A DNA stretch of 64,000 bases from Vreelandella populi (GCF_003989825.1 NZ_RZHE01000015.1:610611-674610); one strand, 5' to 3'. Numbered from the stretch's first letter, positions 1 through 10,011 are shown. Program-made: numbers and translations. Notes: generated by a model from the letters alone, not told the origin.

Positions 1-417
1 TATTAATAACAATATAAAAATAAAATAAGAGAAGTTCTGTTAATGTTGTAACTACTAGTGTGGACAGTTTCTGTGCATAACACATTTATTATTATAAATT
101 TCAGAAGCTTAAATTGTTTACAATTATGTGATTAAGCAGCGCAGTGCCTGCGTAGAAGCAGTGCGGCCCCTGTGGATGAAAAAGCGACTTACCCACAACA
201 CTCAAAAATCACCACTTATCCACCTTCCCATACCGGGCTTGTTACCGCACCTGTGAACAAGTCATTGGGTTAACATCTTATTGGCTTAAAGACCCCTTTG
301 ACGGGGGGGCGGGCTTGGTGGAGTAGAAAAAACAAAAAATATTATCCACAGGCAAAAAAATGGCCTGTCACAAGGACAGGCCATAAAAATTCAGGGTAAA
401 GCGAGTGTTTTTATCGA
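1..417. other. AT-rich intergenic region with DnaA-box cluster (candidate origin element)
   Basis: There is no credible gene here. The left part (1-140) is strongly AT-rich. One perfect DnaA box (TTATCCACA) lies at 342-350. Boxes one base off consensus lie at 72-80, 171-179, 189-197 and 216-224, in both orientations. The far right holds the terminator of the ABC transporter operon. AT-rich DNA beside clustered DnaA boxes is the usual form of a bacterial origin or a DnaA-titration site. In many gammaproteobacteria such DNA lies next to mnmG, which is missing from this window and may lie to the left (inference). Boxes were counted by eye, so weaker ones may have been missed. Confidence 0.55.
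353..388 (-). terminator. Rho-independent terminator of the ABC transporter operon
   Basis: A perfect inverted repeat, TGGCCTGTC and GACAGGCCA around a 5-base loop, lies about 30 bases past the ATPase stop codon. Read on the minus strand it is followed by a run of seven T. Confidence 0.85.
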
Positions 418-1188
418 TTAATGCTTTAACACACGAGCCAAAAATGAACGGGTTTGCTCATTTTGAGGCGCGCTAAAAATCTGTTCAGGCGTACCCTGTT
501 CGGCAATTACTCCCTTGTGAATAAAGATAACGCGGTCGGCCACTTCGCGGGCAAAGCCCATTTCATGGGTAACGATCACCATGGTCATGCCTTCTTTGGC
601 AAGCTCACGCATTGCATCCAGCACTTCACCGATCATCTCGGGGTCAAGCGCCGAGGTAGGCTCGTCAAACAGCATCAGGCGTGGCTCCATGGCCAAGGCA
701 CGTGCCAGCGCGACCCGCTGCTGTTGGCCACCGGAGAGCTGGCTGGGGTACTTATCGGCCTGGTCGGCAATACCTACCCGGTCAAGCAGACGTTTTGCCG
801 TATTGACTGCATCTTCCCGGTTCCAGCCGCGTACTTTCATAGGGGCCAAGGTAATGTTGTCGATAACGCTCAGGTGAGGAAACAGGTTGAACTGCTGAAA
901 TACCATGCCGACTTCGGTACGGATGGTTTGTAGTGCCTTGCTGCTCTTGCCATTGGGTTTTAGCGTATTGCCATCCACGCTCAGCGTGCCTGATTGAAAC
1001 TCCTCAAGCCCGTTAATGCAGCGAATAAGGGTTGATTTGCCCGAACCGCTTGCGCCAATGACGACGACGACTTCCCCAGGGACAATCTCAAGGTCGATAT
1101 CATTGAGTACATGCAGGCTGCCAAAGTGCTTATTGAGCTTTTGCATACGCACAATGGGGGGCGTTGTAGGTGACACAGTATCGGTCAT
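418..1188 (-). CDS. Polar amino acid ABC transporter, ATP-binding protein (GlnQ/HisP type)
   Basis: This is the ATPase subunit of an amino-acid importer; it hydrolyses ATP on the cytoplasmic face to drive uptake. All nucleotide-binding motifs are visible: Walker A GASGSGKS (about 45-52), Q-loop VFQQF (about 97), signature LSGGQ (about 151-155), Walker B LMLFDEP (about 171-177) and the switch His in VTHEM (about 208). At 256 residues it has normal length for the PAAT family. It is the last gene of a three-gene minus-strand operon, 11 bases after the permease, and is followed by a strong terminator. The family is certain, but the substrate (glutamate, glutamine, arginine, histidine or cystine) cannot be read from the sequence. 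Confidence 0.93.
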   Translation of the reverse strand: MTDTVSPTTPPIVRMQKLNKHFGSLHVLNDIDLEIVPGEVVVVIGASGSGKSTLIRCINGLEEFQSGTLSVDGNTLKPNGKSSKALQTIRTEVGMVFQQFNLFPHLSVIDNITLAPMKVRGWNREDAVNTAKRLLDRVGIADQADKYPSQLSGGQQQRVALARALAMEPRLMLFDEPTSALDPEMIGEVLDAMRELAKEGMTMVIVTHEMGFAREVADRVIFIHKGVIAEQGTPEQIFSAPQNEQTRSFLARVLKH

Positions 1189-1199
1189 TGTACGTGTCC

Positions 1200-1871
1200 T
1201 TATTGGCCGGCAATGCCGCGGCGCTCAAGCTGGCGCAGAAGAATGGAAAGGGTCCAGGTGATCGCTAGGTACATCAGCGCCACCATGAAATAGACCTCAA
1301 GCGCGGTAAACGTGGTGGCGATGTAAATCTGTCCCTGGCGTACCAGTTCACCCACGCCAATCACGGAAAATAGAGAGGTGTCTTTAATACTGATAATGCC
1401 CTGATTACCCAACGGTGGAATCATCCGGCGAAAGGCCTGGGGCCAGATCACGTAGCGAAACGCCTGAACCCGTGAAAGCCCGAGGGAAAGCGACGCCTCA
1501 CGCTGGCCGCGCTCGATTGACTGCACACCGCCACGAACAATTTCAGAAATGTACGCGCCAGAGTTGACCGCAATCGCGGCGATACCCGCCACCAAGGCAT
1601 TGATAGGACTACCCAGCAGCTGGGGCAAGCCATAAAAGATAAACAGCACCTGCACGAGAATAGGCGTACCACGAAATATTTCTATATAGCCGACGGCAAC
1701 CCAACGTAGCCAGCGGATCGGACTGATGCGTAACAGGCCAAAGAAAATACCGATAAAGAAGCCAAACGCCAGGCCGCCAAATGAAATCAACAGCGTCCAG
1801 GGAATGCCCGGTAGCAGATAGGGGATCGACGCGATTGCAGCCGACCAGTCAAACTGAAAATCGAAGTCCAC
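1200..1871 (-). CDS. Polar amino acid ABC transporter, permease (HisM/GlnP family)
   Basis: This is the integral membrane subunit forming the translocation path of the amino-acid importer. The 223-residue protein has several hydrophobic segments. It carries the cytoplasmic EAA-type loop that docks on the ATPase (around [15 protein letters not shown], then [14 protein letters not shown]). The N-terminal part ([20 protein letters not shown]) is the usual first helix of the HisM/GlnP family. Only one permease gene is present, so the transporter would use a homodimer. It lies between the binding-protein gene and the ATPase gene. Confidence 0.93.
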   Translation of the reverse strand: MDFDFQFDWSAAIASIPYLLPGIPWTLLISFGGLAFGFFIGIFFGLLRISPIRWLRWVAVGYIEIFRGTPILVQVLFIFYGLPQLLGSPINALVAGIAAIAVNSGAYISEIVRGGVQSIERGQREASLSLGLSRVQAFRYVIWPQAFRRMIPPLGNQGIISIKDTSLFSVIGVGELVRQGQIYIATTFTALEVYFMVALMYLAITWTLSILLRQLERRGIAGQ

Positions 1872-1910
1872 GCGTTATCTCCAGGAAGAAAAGCGATGTT
1901 ACAACGTCAT

Positions 1911-1938
1911 AGGGCCGGGGGGATGGCCGCCCGGCCCT
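1911..1938 (-). terminator. Intercistronic GC-rich hairpin between binding protein and permease genes
   Basis: A perfect 9-bp inverted repeat (AGGGCCGGG and CCCGGCCCT) around a 10-base loop sits about 35 bases past the binding-protein stop codon. There is no T-run after it on the minus strand. It is better read as a processing or partial-termination element that lets the binding protein be made in excess of the permease and ATPase, as in many such operons (inference). Confidence 0.5.
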
Positions 1939-1972
1939 GTAGCAGTAGCTATGGATGAAAGTGTCGGATTAC

Positions 1973-2743
1973 TTAATCTTCGCTGGACGCTTCACCAAAC
2001 CACTTGGCATAGATCTCGTCGTAGGTACCGTCTTCACGCATGGCCGCTAGTGCTTCATTGGCAGGCTCGACCCATTCGCTGCCCTTATGGAAAACGATGC
2101 CGTACTGCTGGCCTTCATACAAAGGGCCAACCACTTTAGTGCGGCCTTCACCGCGGGTTTGGGCGAAGTAGGCAACGTTGGGGGAGTCGTAGAGCACTGC
2201 GTCGACGTTACGGCCCATCAGCGCCATGTACATATCGGCCGTGCCCGGATAGGGAGTGATGTCTGCATCACTACCTAGTTCCTGCTGAAGAAAGTCATAA
2301 CTGGTAGAGCCGATCTTGGTGCCAATCGTTAAGCCCTGAAGGTCTTCAAGAGAGGAAACGTCTTCATTATTGGCGCGAACAATAATCTGCAGACCTGAGT
2401 CGTAATACGGATCTGAAAAATCGACAATCTGCGCGCGCTCATCGGTAATCGTTATGCCTGCAATGGCAATTTCCTGGCTACCGGTTTGAACCGCCGGGAT
2501 GATGCCGGAAAATTCCATAGTGGTCAGGTTGACGTCAAAGCCAGCTCGCTCGGCAATTTCATTGATGATATCCATATCGAAACCGACCATCTCACCGGTT
2601 TCTGGATCCATCATTTCAAAGGGGACAAAGCTTGGGTCGGTGGCGACGTTAACGGTCGATGTTTGGGCCATGACAACAGTGGCACTGCCAAGGCTCAGGA
2701 CAATAGCGGACGCAATAGCTGTTTTAGTTAATGTGACTTTCAT
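1973..2743 (-). CDS. Periplasmic amino acid-binding protein of the ABC transporter (SBP family 3)
   Basis: This periplasmic receptor delivers an amino acid to the neighbouring permease. A typical signal peptide is visible: Met-Lys start, hydrophobic core [13 protein letters not shown], cleavage after VMA at about residue 26. The mature part has the family-3 solute-binding fold markers: DPSFVPFEM near the N-terminus, [15 protein letters not shown] (about 54-68), then [16 protein letters not shown] and the hinge segment [12 protein letters not shown]. At 256 residues the length is normal. The mature protein is rich in Asp and Glu, which suits a halophile periplasm. It is the first gene of the operon, with an inverted repeat in its leader. 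The ligand is not determinable by eye. Confidence 0.92.
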   Translation of the reverse strand: MKVTLTKTAIASAIVLSLGSATVVMAQTSTVNVATDPSFVPFEMMDPETGEMVGFDMDIINEIAERAGFDVNLTTMEFSGIIPAVQTGSQEIAIAGITITDERAQIVDFSDPYYDSGLQIIVRANNEDVSSLEDLQGLTIGTKIGSTSYDFLQQELGSDADITPYPGTADMYMALMGRNVDAVLYDSPNVAYFAQTRGEGRTKVVGPLYEGQQYGIVFHKGSEWVEPANEALAAMREDGTYDEIYAKWFGEASSED

Positions 2744-2778
2744 TAGTTTCCCCGTATTTTATTAGCTCTGAAGCGTTT

Positions 2779-2800
2779 TAAAGAGACGATAATCTCTTTA
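2779..2800 (-). promoter_or_regulatory. Inverted repeat in the leader of the amino-acid transporter operon
   Basis: TAAAGAGA and TCTCTTTA form a perfect 8-bp inverted repeat with a 6-base spacer, about 40-60 bases upstream of the binding-protein start. It could be an operator or a leader hairpin. I could not assign a regulator or a convincing -35/-10 pair. Confidence 0.35.
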
Positions 2801-2905
2801 GAACGCCGCATGAACGGTTATTGACCTATCAACCTTGGCGAGAAACCGACAAGGCGTCAAGTCATGGGGAACACGTGTTATTAACGCTACAAGGGGCAAC
2901 AGGCC

Positions 2906-3259
2906 CTAGACCATAAAGGAAGCGCCACAGCCGCAGGTGGTGGTGGCATTAGGGTTCTGGACACGAAAGCGCGCCCCGGCAAGGCCTTCTTCGTAATCGA
3001 CCGTGGAGCCGACCAGATATTGGTAAGAGAGTGGGTCAACCACCAATGTGGCGCTGCCGAACTCAATCACCGTATCGTCTTCGGCGACACCATCGGCAAA
3101 GTCGAAACCGTACTGAAAACCCGAGCAGCCGCCGCCAGTGACGTAGACACGAAGTTTCAGCGCGGGGTTATTCTCTTCATCCATCAGTGCGTTGATACGT
3201 TTGCGCGCACTATCAGAGAGCATTAAAGGGGTTGGAACAAAAGCTTCTGCACCGCTCAT
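2906..3259 (-). CDS. erpA: Iron-sulfur cluster insertion protein ErpA
   Basis: This A-type carrier passes Fe-S clusters from the assembly machinery to target apoproteins; in E. coli it is needed for the isoprenoid enzymes IspG and IspH. The 117-residue protein shows the HesB/IscA pattern with the three cluster-binding cysteines: one in [12 protein letters not shown] (C45) and two in the C-terminal [10 protein letters not shown] (C109, C111). The N-terminus ([21 protein letters not shown]) matches ErpA rather than the shorter IscA. It is encoded just downstream of argC on the same strand, separated by a hairpin, and is probably its own unit. Confidence 0.93.
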   Translation of the reverse strand: MSGAEAFVPTPLMLSDSARKRINALMDEENNPALKLRVYVTGGGCSGFQYGFDFADGVAEDDTVIEFGSATLVVDPLSYQYLVGSTVDYEEGLAGARFRVQNPNATTTCGCGASFMV

Positions 3260-3361
3260 GGGTACCTCCCGCGAGCTTTAAGAACGAATAATCGGCATTG
3301 GGGGGTAATTATGGGTAATTCCGAGCAAAAGGGTCAACTATTGTGTTGGCGCATCCAACAA

Positions 3362-3382
3362 AGGGCAACATGACGTTGCCCT
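3362..3382 (-). terminator. Hairpin downstream of argC
   Basis: A perfect 8-bp repeat, AGGGCAAC and GTTGCCCT with a 5-base loop, lies about 35 bases past the argC stop codon and upstream of erpA. On the minus strand only a short T-rich tail (TTTGTTGG) follows, so termination may be weak. Confidence 0.5.
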
Positions 3383-3417
3383 CTGCAAGCGTGGTTAAGC
3401 TCTTAAAATATGAGCGC

Positions 3418-4452
3418 TTAAGGCATGAGTGCCGGGGCAGTGAGGCCCATGGTTTCATCAAAACCAAACATCAGGTTCAGGTTCTGTATGGCCTGGCCTG
3501 AAGCGCCTTTCACCAGGTTGTCGATGACCGACAGCACCACGACCGTGTTGCTGCCTTCCGGACGGTGTACGGCTAGGCGACACGTATTGATGCCTTTTAC
3601 GCTGCGCGTTTCAGGATGGCTTCCCGCGGGCATGACATCCACAAACGGCTCATTGGCATAACGCTGCTCAAATAGCGCTTGAAGATCCTCCGCGCGGGCT
3701 GTCAGCTGGCTATAAAGCGTGGCGTGAATTCCCCTAATCATGGGCGTCAGGTGGGGCACAAAGGTTAAACCCACGGGGCTTGCCTGCATATCATTAAGCC
3801 CCTGGCGAATCTCGGGCAAATGACGATGGCCCGAGGCACCATAGGCCTTGAACGATTCACTGGCTTCCGCCAGCAGCGAAGGCACTTTGGCGCCGCGGCC
3901 GGCTCCCGTGACGCCTGATTTACAGTCGGCAATCAGTTGCTGTGGGTCAATCAAGCCAGCTTCCAGCAGCGGCAGATAGCCCAGCTGAACGGCGGTCGGA
4001 TAGCAGCCGGGTACGGCGATCAGCCGCGCGGTTTTGATCTTCTCGCGGTGCATTTCAGGCAGGCCGTAAACGGCCTCTTCCAGAAGCTCCGGGGCACCGT
4101 GGGCCTGGCCGTACCACTCGCTCCATACTTTGGCATCGCGCAGGCGGAAATCGGCCGAAAGATCGATGATGCGCGTGCCGTTGGCTAGAAGCTCGCCCGC
4201 CAGTGCGTGGGCAACCCCGTGGGGGGTGGCGAAAAAGACTGCATCCAGTGCACCAAGCTGTTTTGCATCGGGCTCACTGAAAGCCAATGTATCGTAGTGG
4301 CCGCGCAGGTTGGGGTACATATCACATACCTTGACGCCCGCTTCCGAACGCGAGGTAATTGTTTCAACACAGACGTTGGGGTGCTGGGCAAGTAACCGGA
4401 GTAGCTCAACGCCGGTGTAACCGGTACCGCCAACAATGCCGACCTTAATCAC
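3418..4452 (-). CDS. argC: N-acetyl-gamma-glutamyl-phosphate reductase
   Basis: ArgC reduces N-acetylglutamyl phosphate to the semialdehyde with NADPH, the third step of arginine synthesis. Visible marks are the N-terminal dinucleotide site [14 protein letters not shown], the catalytic Cys in AVPGCYPTA (about residue 150) and the family segments [18 protein letters not shown] and [11 protein letters not shown]. The open frame runs 54 codons further upstream, but that part is unlike ArgC. A GTG at 4452 preceded by AAGGAG at 6-base spacing gives the standard 344-residue protein, so I chose that start. It is divergent from the ClC channel gene and stands apart from other arginine genes. Confidence 0.95.
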   Translation of the reverse strand: MIKVGIVGGTGYTGVELLRLLAQHPNVCVETITSRSEAGVKVCDMYPNLRGHYDTLAFSEPDAKQLGALDAVFFATPHGVAHALAGELLANGTRIIDLSADFRLRDAKVWSEWYGQAHGAPELLEEAVYGLPEMHREKIKTARLIAVPGCYPTAVQLGYLPLLEAGLIDPQQLIADCKSGVTGAGRGAKVPSLLAEASESFKAYGASGHRHLPEIRQGLNDMQASPVGLTFVPHLTPMIRGIHATLYSQLTARAEDLQALFEQRYANEPFVDVMPAGSHPETRSVKGINTCRLAVHRPEGSNTVVVLSVIDNLVKGASGQAIQNLNLMFGFDETMGLTAPALMP

Positions 4453-4585
4453 AAACCACTCCTTGCGAGTATCGCCTTTGGGACATGTAATAATTAACAG
4501 CCTAAACAGATTGCTGCAGGCTGTCGAAGCGTATCGGGCTATGATACACAAGAGAACTACAACACAAGAGCAAAGGACGGTCGTC

Positions 4586-6376
4586 GTGGCACGTTTTTCC
4601 CGGTCTGATTTCACCCTTGAGAGTTTTCGGCGTCAGCTGGCCAATGTCGATGCGCTGCCGCAGCTTTGTGTGCTGGGGCTGGTATCCGGGGTGATTACCG
4701 GGGCGGTAATGGTCGCCTTTCGACTGTTACTGGAAGCCGGCGCCGTCCTTTACATGCCGGAAGGTAATCCGGAAGCGTTTGAAGGGCTTTCTCCCTGGCT
4801 GCGTTCGCTGCTGCCGCTTGTTGCCGTCAGTTTAATTGGCGTGCTGCTTTATCGTCAGAAGGCGTCAGCCCATAAACTGGGTGTTGGACATGTCATTGAG
4901 CGGCTTTCCTATCATCAGGGGCGCTTTCCGCTACGTAACTGGTTGAATCAATGGTGGGTGGGTGTGGTGTCAGTACTTGGCGGACTTTCTGCCGGCCGGG
5001 AAGGCCCCGCTATTCATCTAGGCGCTGCCGCGTCAAGCGGGTTAGGGGTCAAGCTTCGCTTACCCAACAACAGCTTGCGCGTATTGGTGGCCTGCGGTAC
5101 GGCGGCGGGTATTTCCGCATCGTTCAATACGCCGATTGCGGGGGTCATCTTTGCCATGGAAGTGGTCATGATGGAGTACACCCTGATGAGCTTCATGCCG
5201 GTTATTCTGGCATCTACCATGGCGGCAATGGTCGCTCAGGTGATGTACGGCAATGAACCCGCGTTTCGCATTCCCGAGGTCGCCCTTGGCTCGTTGATGA
5301 ACCTACCCTGGGTGGTCATTCTGGGCCTGGTAGTAGGTCTGCTGGCTGGGCTTTTCATTCATATTTCACGTAATACACACCTGCAGCAATGGCCTTTATG
5401 GCTTCGTCTGGGCACTGTGGGCGTAGCAACCGGCGTGGTGGCCTGGTGGTTTCCCCAGATTCAGGGAATCGGCTACGACAGTGTGGCGGGCGTCTTGAAT
5501 GATCAGTTGGAGATCAAGGTGCTGTTGGCGCTGATGATCGCTAAACTGCTGATCACCGCGCTGACCGTATCCGGAGGCGTACCTATTGGTATTATCGGCC
5601 CTGTACTGGTGGTGGGGGCGGCCACCGGGGCGTTGGTTGGTATGCTGGGCGGCTGGCTGTGGCCTGACAAGGCGGCCGACCCCAGCATTTTCGCCATGCT
5701 GGGCATGGCCGCCATGATGGGGGCCGTGCTGCAGGCGCCACTCGCGGCCTTGATGGCCCTGATGGAGCTGACTCACACACCCAATATCATGCTACCGGGA
5801 ATGCTCGTGGTTGTGGTGGCCTGCTTGACCTCGCGCCAGCTTACCAGCTGCGAAGGCTTCTTCATCAGTGCCGTACGCTATGGTTTGCACCCACTTCAGC
5901 AACCTTTGATGCAGGCGCTTTCCCGCGTATCAGTGCCGGCGGTGATGGAGCGTAGCCTGGTGCGAACCGAGCGTCTAATAACAGTTGAGCAGGCCCGAAG
6001 GCTTCTCGAGTCCAACCCGGTATGGCTAATCATTGAACGCTCAAGCGAAGAAAAGACCGTGCTGGCCTTGAAGGGGGCAACACTTGCACGCTGGCTTCTG
6101 GAGCACGATGAAGCGTTAGAAGACAAGGCGCCGCCCGAGGATGAGCAGGTGGATTTACTGGAAATTCCCGGCCAGCGACTGGAGCTTGCGCCCATCGGAT
6201 TACAGGCAACGCTTTCCGAGGCGTTCTTGAAGCTTCAGGATGATGCCCTGGGCGCGCTTTACGTTGTGCACGGCTATCGGCCAAAGCAGCAGCGAATTTC
6301 AGGTATCATCACCCGCGGCGCCATTGAGCGTTACTATTATTACGCCGACCCAAAAGATAATGATTCAGCCGTGTAA
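4586..6376 (+). CDS. ClC-family chloride channel or transporter with C-terminal CBS-like region
   Basis: This multi-helix membrane protein of the ClC family carries chloride or related anions, by channel or proton-antiport mechanism. The GREGP motif with the gating glutamate is present (about residue 139, [13 protein letters not shown]). The two other anion-site motifs are altered: GVGHV stands where GSGIP is usual, and GVPIGIIGP where GGIFAP is usual. After about residue 430 the chain leaves the membrane and forms a region resembling CBS domains ([15 protein letters not shown] onward). The frame is open to 4436, but GTG 4586 follows AAAGGACGG and begins where family similarity begins, giving 596 residues. 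hemJ follows after 13 bases, suggesting co-transcription. Confidence 0.85.
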   Translation: MARFSRSDFTLESFRRQLANVDALPQLCVLGLVSGVITGAVMVAFRLLLEAGAVLYMPEGNPEAFEGLSPWLRSLLPLVAVSLIGVLLYRQKASAHKLGVGHVIERLSYHQGRFPLRNWLNQWWVGVVSVLGGLSAGREGPAIHLGAAASSGLGVKLRLPNNSLRVLVACGTAAGISASFNTPIAGVIFAMEVVMMEYTLMSFMPVILASTMAAMVAQVMYGNEPAFRIPEVALGSLMNLPWVVILGLVVGLLAGLFIHISRNTHLQQWPLWLRLGTVGVATGVVAWWFPQIQGIGYDSVAGVLNDQLEIKVLLALMIAKLLITALTVSGGVPIGIIGPVLVVGAATGALVGMLGGWLWPDKAADPSIFAMLGMAAMMGAVLQAPLAALMALMELTHTPNIMLPGMLVVVVACLTSRQLTSCEGFFISAVRYGLHPLQQPLMQALSRVSVPAVMERSLVRTERLITVEQARRLLESNPVWLIIERSSEEKTVLALKGATLARWLLEHDEALEDKAPPEDEQVDLLEIPGQRLELAPIGLQATLSEAFLKLQDDALGALYVVHGYRPKQQRISGIITRGAIERYYYYADPKDNDSAV

Positions 6377-6389
6377 GTAAGGAGAGAAA

Positions 6390-6821
6390 ATGTACATATG
6401 GTTAAAGGCCCTGCATTTGATGGCCATGGTGACCTGGTTTGCCGCGCTGTTTTATTTGCCGCGGCTTTACGTGTATCACGCCATGGCGCGGGATAAGGGT
6501 GACGATCAGTCGATGGCGTATTTCAAGACCATGGAGCGCAAGCTGTATCGCGGCATCATGACGCCCTCGATGATTTTGGTGCTGATCTTTGGCGGCGCGA
6601 TGCTCTACCTGGTGCCCGGCTGGTTCAGCCAGGGATGGATGCACGTCAAGCTTACCTTTGTTGTCCTGTTGATCGCCTATCACCACGTTTGCCTGATCTA
6701 TTTGAAGCAGTTTGCTCAGGACCGCTGCACGAAAAGCCATACGTTCTTCCGCTGGTTTAATGAAGCGCCGGTGATCGCCCTGGTGGTGATTGTGCTTCTC
6801 GCTGTTGTGAAGCCTTTTTAA
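6390..6821 (+). CDS. hemJ: Protoporphyrinogen IX oxidase HemJ
   Basis: HemJ oxidises protoporphyrinogen IX to protoporphyrin IX, the next-to-last haem step, in the inner membrane. The 143-residue protein has four hydrophobic helices and the family pattern: YIWLKALHLMAMVTWFAALFYLPRL at the N-terminus with conserved His (H9), the WMHVKL segment with conserved Lys (about K87) and the final helix IALVVIVLLAVVKPF. It has a GGAGAG ribosome site (AAGGAGAG, 8 bases before ATG). Its stop overlaps the thiD start by one base. The haem gene hemL lies 0.85 kb on, and hemW, whose product handles haem, is 5 kb away. Confidence 0.92.
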   Translation: MYIWLKALHLMAMVTWFAALFYLPRLYVYHAMARDKGDDQSMAYFKTMERKLYRGIMTPSMILVLIFGGAMLYLVPGWFSQGWMHVKLTFVVLLIAYHHVCLIYLKQFAQDRCTKSHTFFRWFNEAPVIALVVIVLLAVVKPF

Positions 6822-7630
6822 TGCGCCAACCTCTTACTCCTGTTGTTCTAGTGCTGGCCGGCCATGACCCGACCGGCGGGGCGGGGTTGGTCGCCGATAG
6901 CGAAACGATCGCCGCCTGCGGTGGCTGGGCGGTCACTATTCCGACAGCGTTAACAGTACAAAATTGCCACAATGTGGCGCGCGTAGTCCCAGTTGACCCT
7001 GTGCTAATGCGTCAAATGGCCGAAGCGTTAAGCGAGATGCAAATTGCTGCGATCAAGATAGGCTTGCTGGCGGATGAAGCGACGTTAAGAGCGGCCGAGC
7101 AGATCATTCGCCGCTTTCCGGGAGTTCCCGTGGTGGCCGACCCGGTGCTTAAAGCCGGGGGCGGTGCTGAGTTATCCACACCCCTACTGCACAAGCTTTA
7201 TGGGGAGCGTTTGCTACCTCTTGTGGATATCTTAACGCCCAACCGGTTTGAGCTCGCCCAGCTAACGCCTGAGATAACCGCGCCGCTGGATGATACGGCG
7301 CGAGCTGTCGCGCTTTTATCCCAAGGCTGCCAGGCTGTTTTAGTAACCGCGACCGACGAGCCGGTGCCGGGTAATGAGCAGCAGGTGGTACACACACTGC
7401 ATTCGCCCGATACGACACGCCAGTGGCAGTGGCCACGTTTGCCTGAGCAGTTTCACGGTTCGGGCTGCACGTTAGCTTCTGCCATTGCAGCGCGCCTGGC
7501 AGTTGGAGAGCGCTTACCCACCGCCTGTGAGCAGGCGCAGCACTTTACCTGGGAAAGCCTGTCTCACGGGTATCAACCTCCAAGTGGGCAGTGTTTGCCT
7601 AATCGCTTGCCACGACCGGTTCGCTTTTGA
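6821..7630 (+). CDS. thiD: Hydroxymethylpyrimidine/phosphomethylpyrimidine kinase
   Basis: ThiD phosphorylates HMP and HMP-P to HMP-PP for thiamine synthesis. Ribokinase-fold marks are visible: N-terminal LVLAGHDPTGGAGLVADSETIAACGG, VVADPVLKAGGGAEL in the middle, LTPNRFELAQLTP, and the C-terminal ATP/anion-hole motif FHGSGCTLASAIAARLA. At 269 residues the length is normal. It begins at a TAATG overlap with hemJ. In Pseudomonas thiE lies between thiD and hemL; here thiD is followed directly by hemL after 36 bases, so the partner thiamine-phosphate synthase must be encoded elsewhere. Confidence 0.94.
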   Translation: MRQPLTPVVLVLAGHDPTGGAGLVADSETIAACGGWAVTIPTALTVQNCHNVARVVPVDPVLMRQMAEALSEMQIAAIKIGLLADEATLRAAEQIIRRFPGVPVVADPVLKAGGGAELSTPLLHKLYGERLLPLVDILTPNRFELAQLTPEITAPLDDTARAVALLSQGCQAVLVTATDEPVPGNEQQVVHTLHSPDTTRQWQWPRLPEQFHGSGCTLASAIAARLAVGERLPTACEQAQHFTWESLSHGYQPPSGQCLPNRLPRPVRF

Positions 7631-7666
7631 TCTCATTAGCGCAAGGCCATTGATATTGAGGACGCC

Positions 7667-8947
7667 ATGACCACATCTGCAGAACTGTTTGATCTTGCCA
7701 GTCGCCATATTCCGGGTGGCGTAAATTCGCCGGTTCGCGCTTTTAAAGGTCTGCATCGTCCACCGGTGTTTATGGAGCGCGCGCAGGGAGCCTACCTGTT
7801 TGACGTGGAAGGCAATCGTTACGTGGATTATGTGGGCTCTTGGGGGCCGATGATTACCGGCCATGCCGACCAGGATGTGCTGGCCGCCGTACGTGCCCGG
7901 CTGGATAACGGCCTCTCCTTTGGTACGCCCACGGCGGTGGAAACCACCATGGCAGACCTGATCTGCGAGATGATCCCTTCCATGGAGATGGTCCGTATGA
8001 CCAGCTCGGGCACTGAGGCCACCATGTCCGCGATTCGCCTGGCGAGGGGTACCACCGGGCGCGACAAGATCGTCAAGTTTGAAGGCAACTACCACGGTCA
8101 TTCCGATTCGCTACTGGTGAAAGCAGGCTCCGGCGCGTTGACCCATGGTGAACCCAGTTCACCGGGCGTTCCCGCCTCACTTGCTGAACACACCATTACG
8201 CTCTCCTATAACGATATCGAAGGCGTAGAAGCGTGCTTTGCGGAAATCGGCGATCAGATCGCCTGCATCATTGTTGAACCTGTGGCCGGCAACATGAATT
8301 GCATTCCGCCCCAGCCGGGCTTTCTGGAAACGCTGCGCCGGGTATGTAACGAACACGGCAGCATCCTGATCTTTGACGAAGTCATGACCGGGTTTCGTGT
8401 GGCGCTGGGCGGCGCCCAGGCGCATTACCATATCACTCCGGATTTAACCTGCCTGGGTAAAATCGTGGGCGGCGGCATGCCGGTGGGTGCGTTCGGCGGC
8501 AAGCGTGACATTATGCAAAATATCTCGCCCATGGGACCGGTCTATCAGGCAGGTACGCTATCGGGTAACCCGCTGGCCATGGCGGCGGGTATTGCGCTTC
8601 TGACCAAGCTTCAAGTGCCGGGCTTTCATGATGCGCTCTCTCAACGTGTTGAGACGCTTTGCAATGGTTTGCAGGAGCGTGCCAATACGGCTGGCGTACC
8701 TATGATGACGCAGGCGGCTGGGGGCATGTTCGGTATCTTCTTCACGTCACAAAGCCGAGTGGACAACTTTGCTCAGGCGACAGCCTGTGACCCTGAAGCC
8801 TTCCGTCGCTTCTTCGGGGCAATGCTGGACCACGGAGTGTATCTGGCCCCCTCTGCGTTTGAAGCAGGCTTTATGTCGAGTGCCCATACGCCGGAAGATA
8901 TTCAGTTCACACTGGATGCGGCGGAAAAAGCCTTTAGCGTCATGTAA
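7667..8947 (+). CDS. hemL: Glutamate-1-semialdehyde 2,1-aminomutase
   Basis: HemL converts glutamate-1-semialdehyde to 5-aminolevulinate, the committed precursor of haem, using PLP. It is a class-III aminotransferase fold of 426 residues. It shows the N-terminal [13 protein letters not shown], the phosphate-binding [16 protein letters not shown], the [11 protein letters not shown] motif and the PLP lysine K265 in [16 protein letters not shown], followed by [16 protein letters not shown]. It is the last gene of the clc-hemJ-thiD-hemL run and is closed by a clear terminator. Confidence 0.97.
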   Translation: MTTSAELFDLASRHIPGGVNSPVRAFKGLHRPPVFMERAQGAYLFDVEGNRYVDYVGSWGPMITGHADQDVLAAVRARLDNGLSFGTPTAVETTMADLICEMIPSMEMVRMTSSGTEATMSAIRLARGTTGRDKIVKFEGNYHGHSDSLLVKAGSGALTHGEPSSPGVPASLAEHTITLSYNDIEGVEACFAEIGDQIACIIVEPVAGNMNCIPPQPGFLETLRRVCNEHGSILIFDEVMTGFRVALGGAQAHYHITPDLTCLGKIVGGGMPVGAFGGKRDIMQNISPMGPVYQAGTLSGNPLAMAAGIALLTKLQVPGFHDALSQRVETLCNGLQERANTAGVPMMTQAAGGMFGIFFTSQSRVDNFAQATACDPEAFRRFFGAMLDHGVYLAPSAFEAGFMSSAHTPEDIQFTLDAAEKAFSVM

Positions 8948-8971
8948 CGTAAAGTAGTATCTGCTGCACTT

Positions 8972-9002
8972 AAAAGCCGCTCATACCGAGCGGCTTTTGT
9001 GG
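8972..9002 (+). terminator. Rho-independent terminator after hemL
   Basis: AAAAGCCGCTC and GAGCGGCTTTT form an 11-bp stem with a 5-base loop about 25 bases past the hemL stop. The stem's own A/T ends supply T-tracts for both directions. Confidence 0.85.
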
Positions 9003-9106
9003 TTAGCGAGGTCGTCAACATGCAGATAACGGTGTCTATCCTATGGCTCTGTCACCGCATTTGCCATCGGTTTCCCTCTTAGCACCCATGCTTTTAGGAG
9101 CAGGAA

Positions 9107-9376
9107 ATGGAGAATATCCACATCACCATGAAAGGCACGCCGGGTGCGGTATTCTCTGCTCACTGGCGTATCACCCAAGATGGCCAAACCATCGAGCATA
9201 TTGAAGAGCACGGTACGGTACCCACTGAGTATAGTTTTACCGGATCGGCTATCGAAGGTACCGTCAAGCTGTTAAGCGATAACCAGCGCTTGGAGGTGGA
9301 TATTCAGAAAGGCGGCAATCGTTCGCGTTCATCCACCCAAGGTACAGGTGGGACGTTAACCGTTGGGGTTCGTTGA
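9107..9376 (+). CDS. Small hypothetical protein, probably beta-rich
   Basis: I do not recognise this 89-residue protein. A good ribosome site (TTAGGAGCAGGAA before ATG) and a compact frame between two terminating neighbours support it as real. There is no signal peptide, Cys or membrane segment. Alternating polar/hydrophobic stretches (IHITMKG, FSAHWRITQDG, YSFTGSAIEGTVKLL, RLEVDIQKGG, GGTLTVGVR) suggest a small beta-sandwich of roughly six strands. The C-terminal third is rich in Gly, Ser and Thr. It is convergent with csgE, but nothing links it to curli except position. Confidence 0.7.
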   Translation: MENIHITMKGTPGAVFSAHWRITQDGQTIEHIEEHGTVPTEYSFTGSAIEGTVKLLSDNQRLEVDIQKGGNRSRSSTQGTGGTLTVGVR

Positions 9377-9492
9377 ATGCTTAAATAGCAGGTATCAGAA
9401 ACTGCCCCAAAAGGTGCGGTTTGGTGAAACCTTAAAGGGCGTATAACGTATTGGCTTTGGCTGACCACATTATCATTGCCACTTAGGAGTCA

Positions 9493-10011
9493 TTAATGTA
9501 TCTCCTCGCTTTCCAAGTCTTTATCAGAGTTTGGCGCCGAAGCTATTTGTTGGCGTAGCAATGCTTCTTCGACGATTTGTACCGCTTCTTCTGCAGCGCG
9601 ATCAGCCTCACTAACCCTTGGAGAGAGCTGCGTACGAAAATATATTCGGCTTCCATCCGTTACCCATATCTGGCTGCCCCAACGCGCATCAGGCCGCTCT
9701 TGTATCGTGATGGAGGCATTGCCGATAATCGTGTTGCCCATGGCGTGCTGGTTAAATGCTCGGTAAAATGCCTTGCCCGCCGTGGTAAGTGTGCTGTCTA
9801 CCATGGCCTTGGTCAGCTCACTGTCAGTACTTTTAGCATTTTCCTCTTCAAAACCCGCGGAGCTCGATAGTTGGTTAATCGAATCAATCCCCTTCGGTTC
9901 TTTTACTGGTGCTGCATCGGCCAGCGATCGCGCGTCACTGGTCACTAATGACGATAATGTAAGCAGAAAAAAAATATAGAGTGGAGTTAGACATCGAAGT
10001 AATCGCCTCAC
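9493..10011 (-). CDS. csgE: Curli assembly/transport component CsgE
   Basis: CsgE is a periplasmic chaperone-like factor that guides curlin subunits to the CsgG secretion pore. The first 25 or so residues form a signal peptide (RRLLRCLTPLYIFFLLTLSSL). The domain from about residue 70 has the CsgE pattern: GKAFYRAFNQ, then TIQERPDARWGSQIWV, RIYFRTQLSPR and VEEALLRQQI, close to E. coli CsgE. An extra linker of about 40 residues (Ser/Glu/Asp-rich, about 30-70) separates the signal from the domain. Translation starts at GTG 10011, 7 bases after GAGG. It follows csgD by 26 bases. No csgF, csgG or curlin gene is in the window. Confidence 0.87.
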   Translation of the reverse strand: MRRLLRCLTPLYIFFLLTLSSLVTSDARSLADAAPVKEPKGIDSINQLSSSAGFEEENAKSTDSELTKAMVDSTLTTAGKAFYRAFNQHAMGNTIIGNASITIQERPDARWGSQIWVTDGSRIYFRTQLSPRVSEADRAAEEAVQIVEEALLRQQIASAPNSDKDLESEEIH

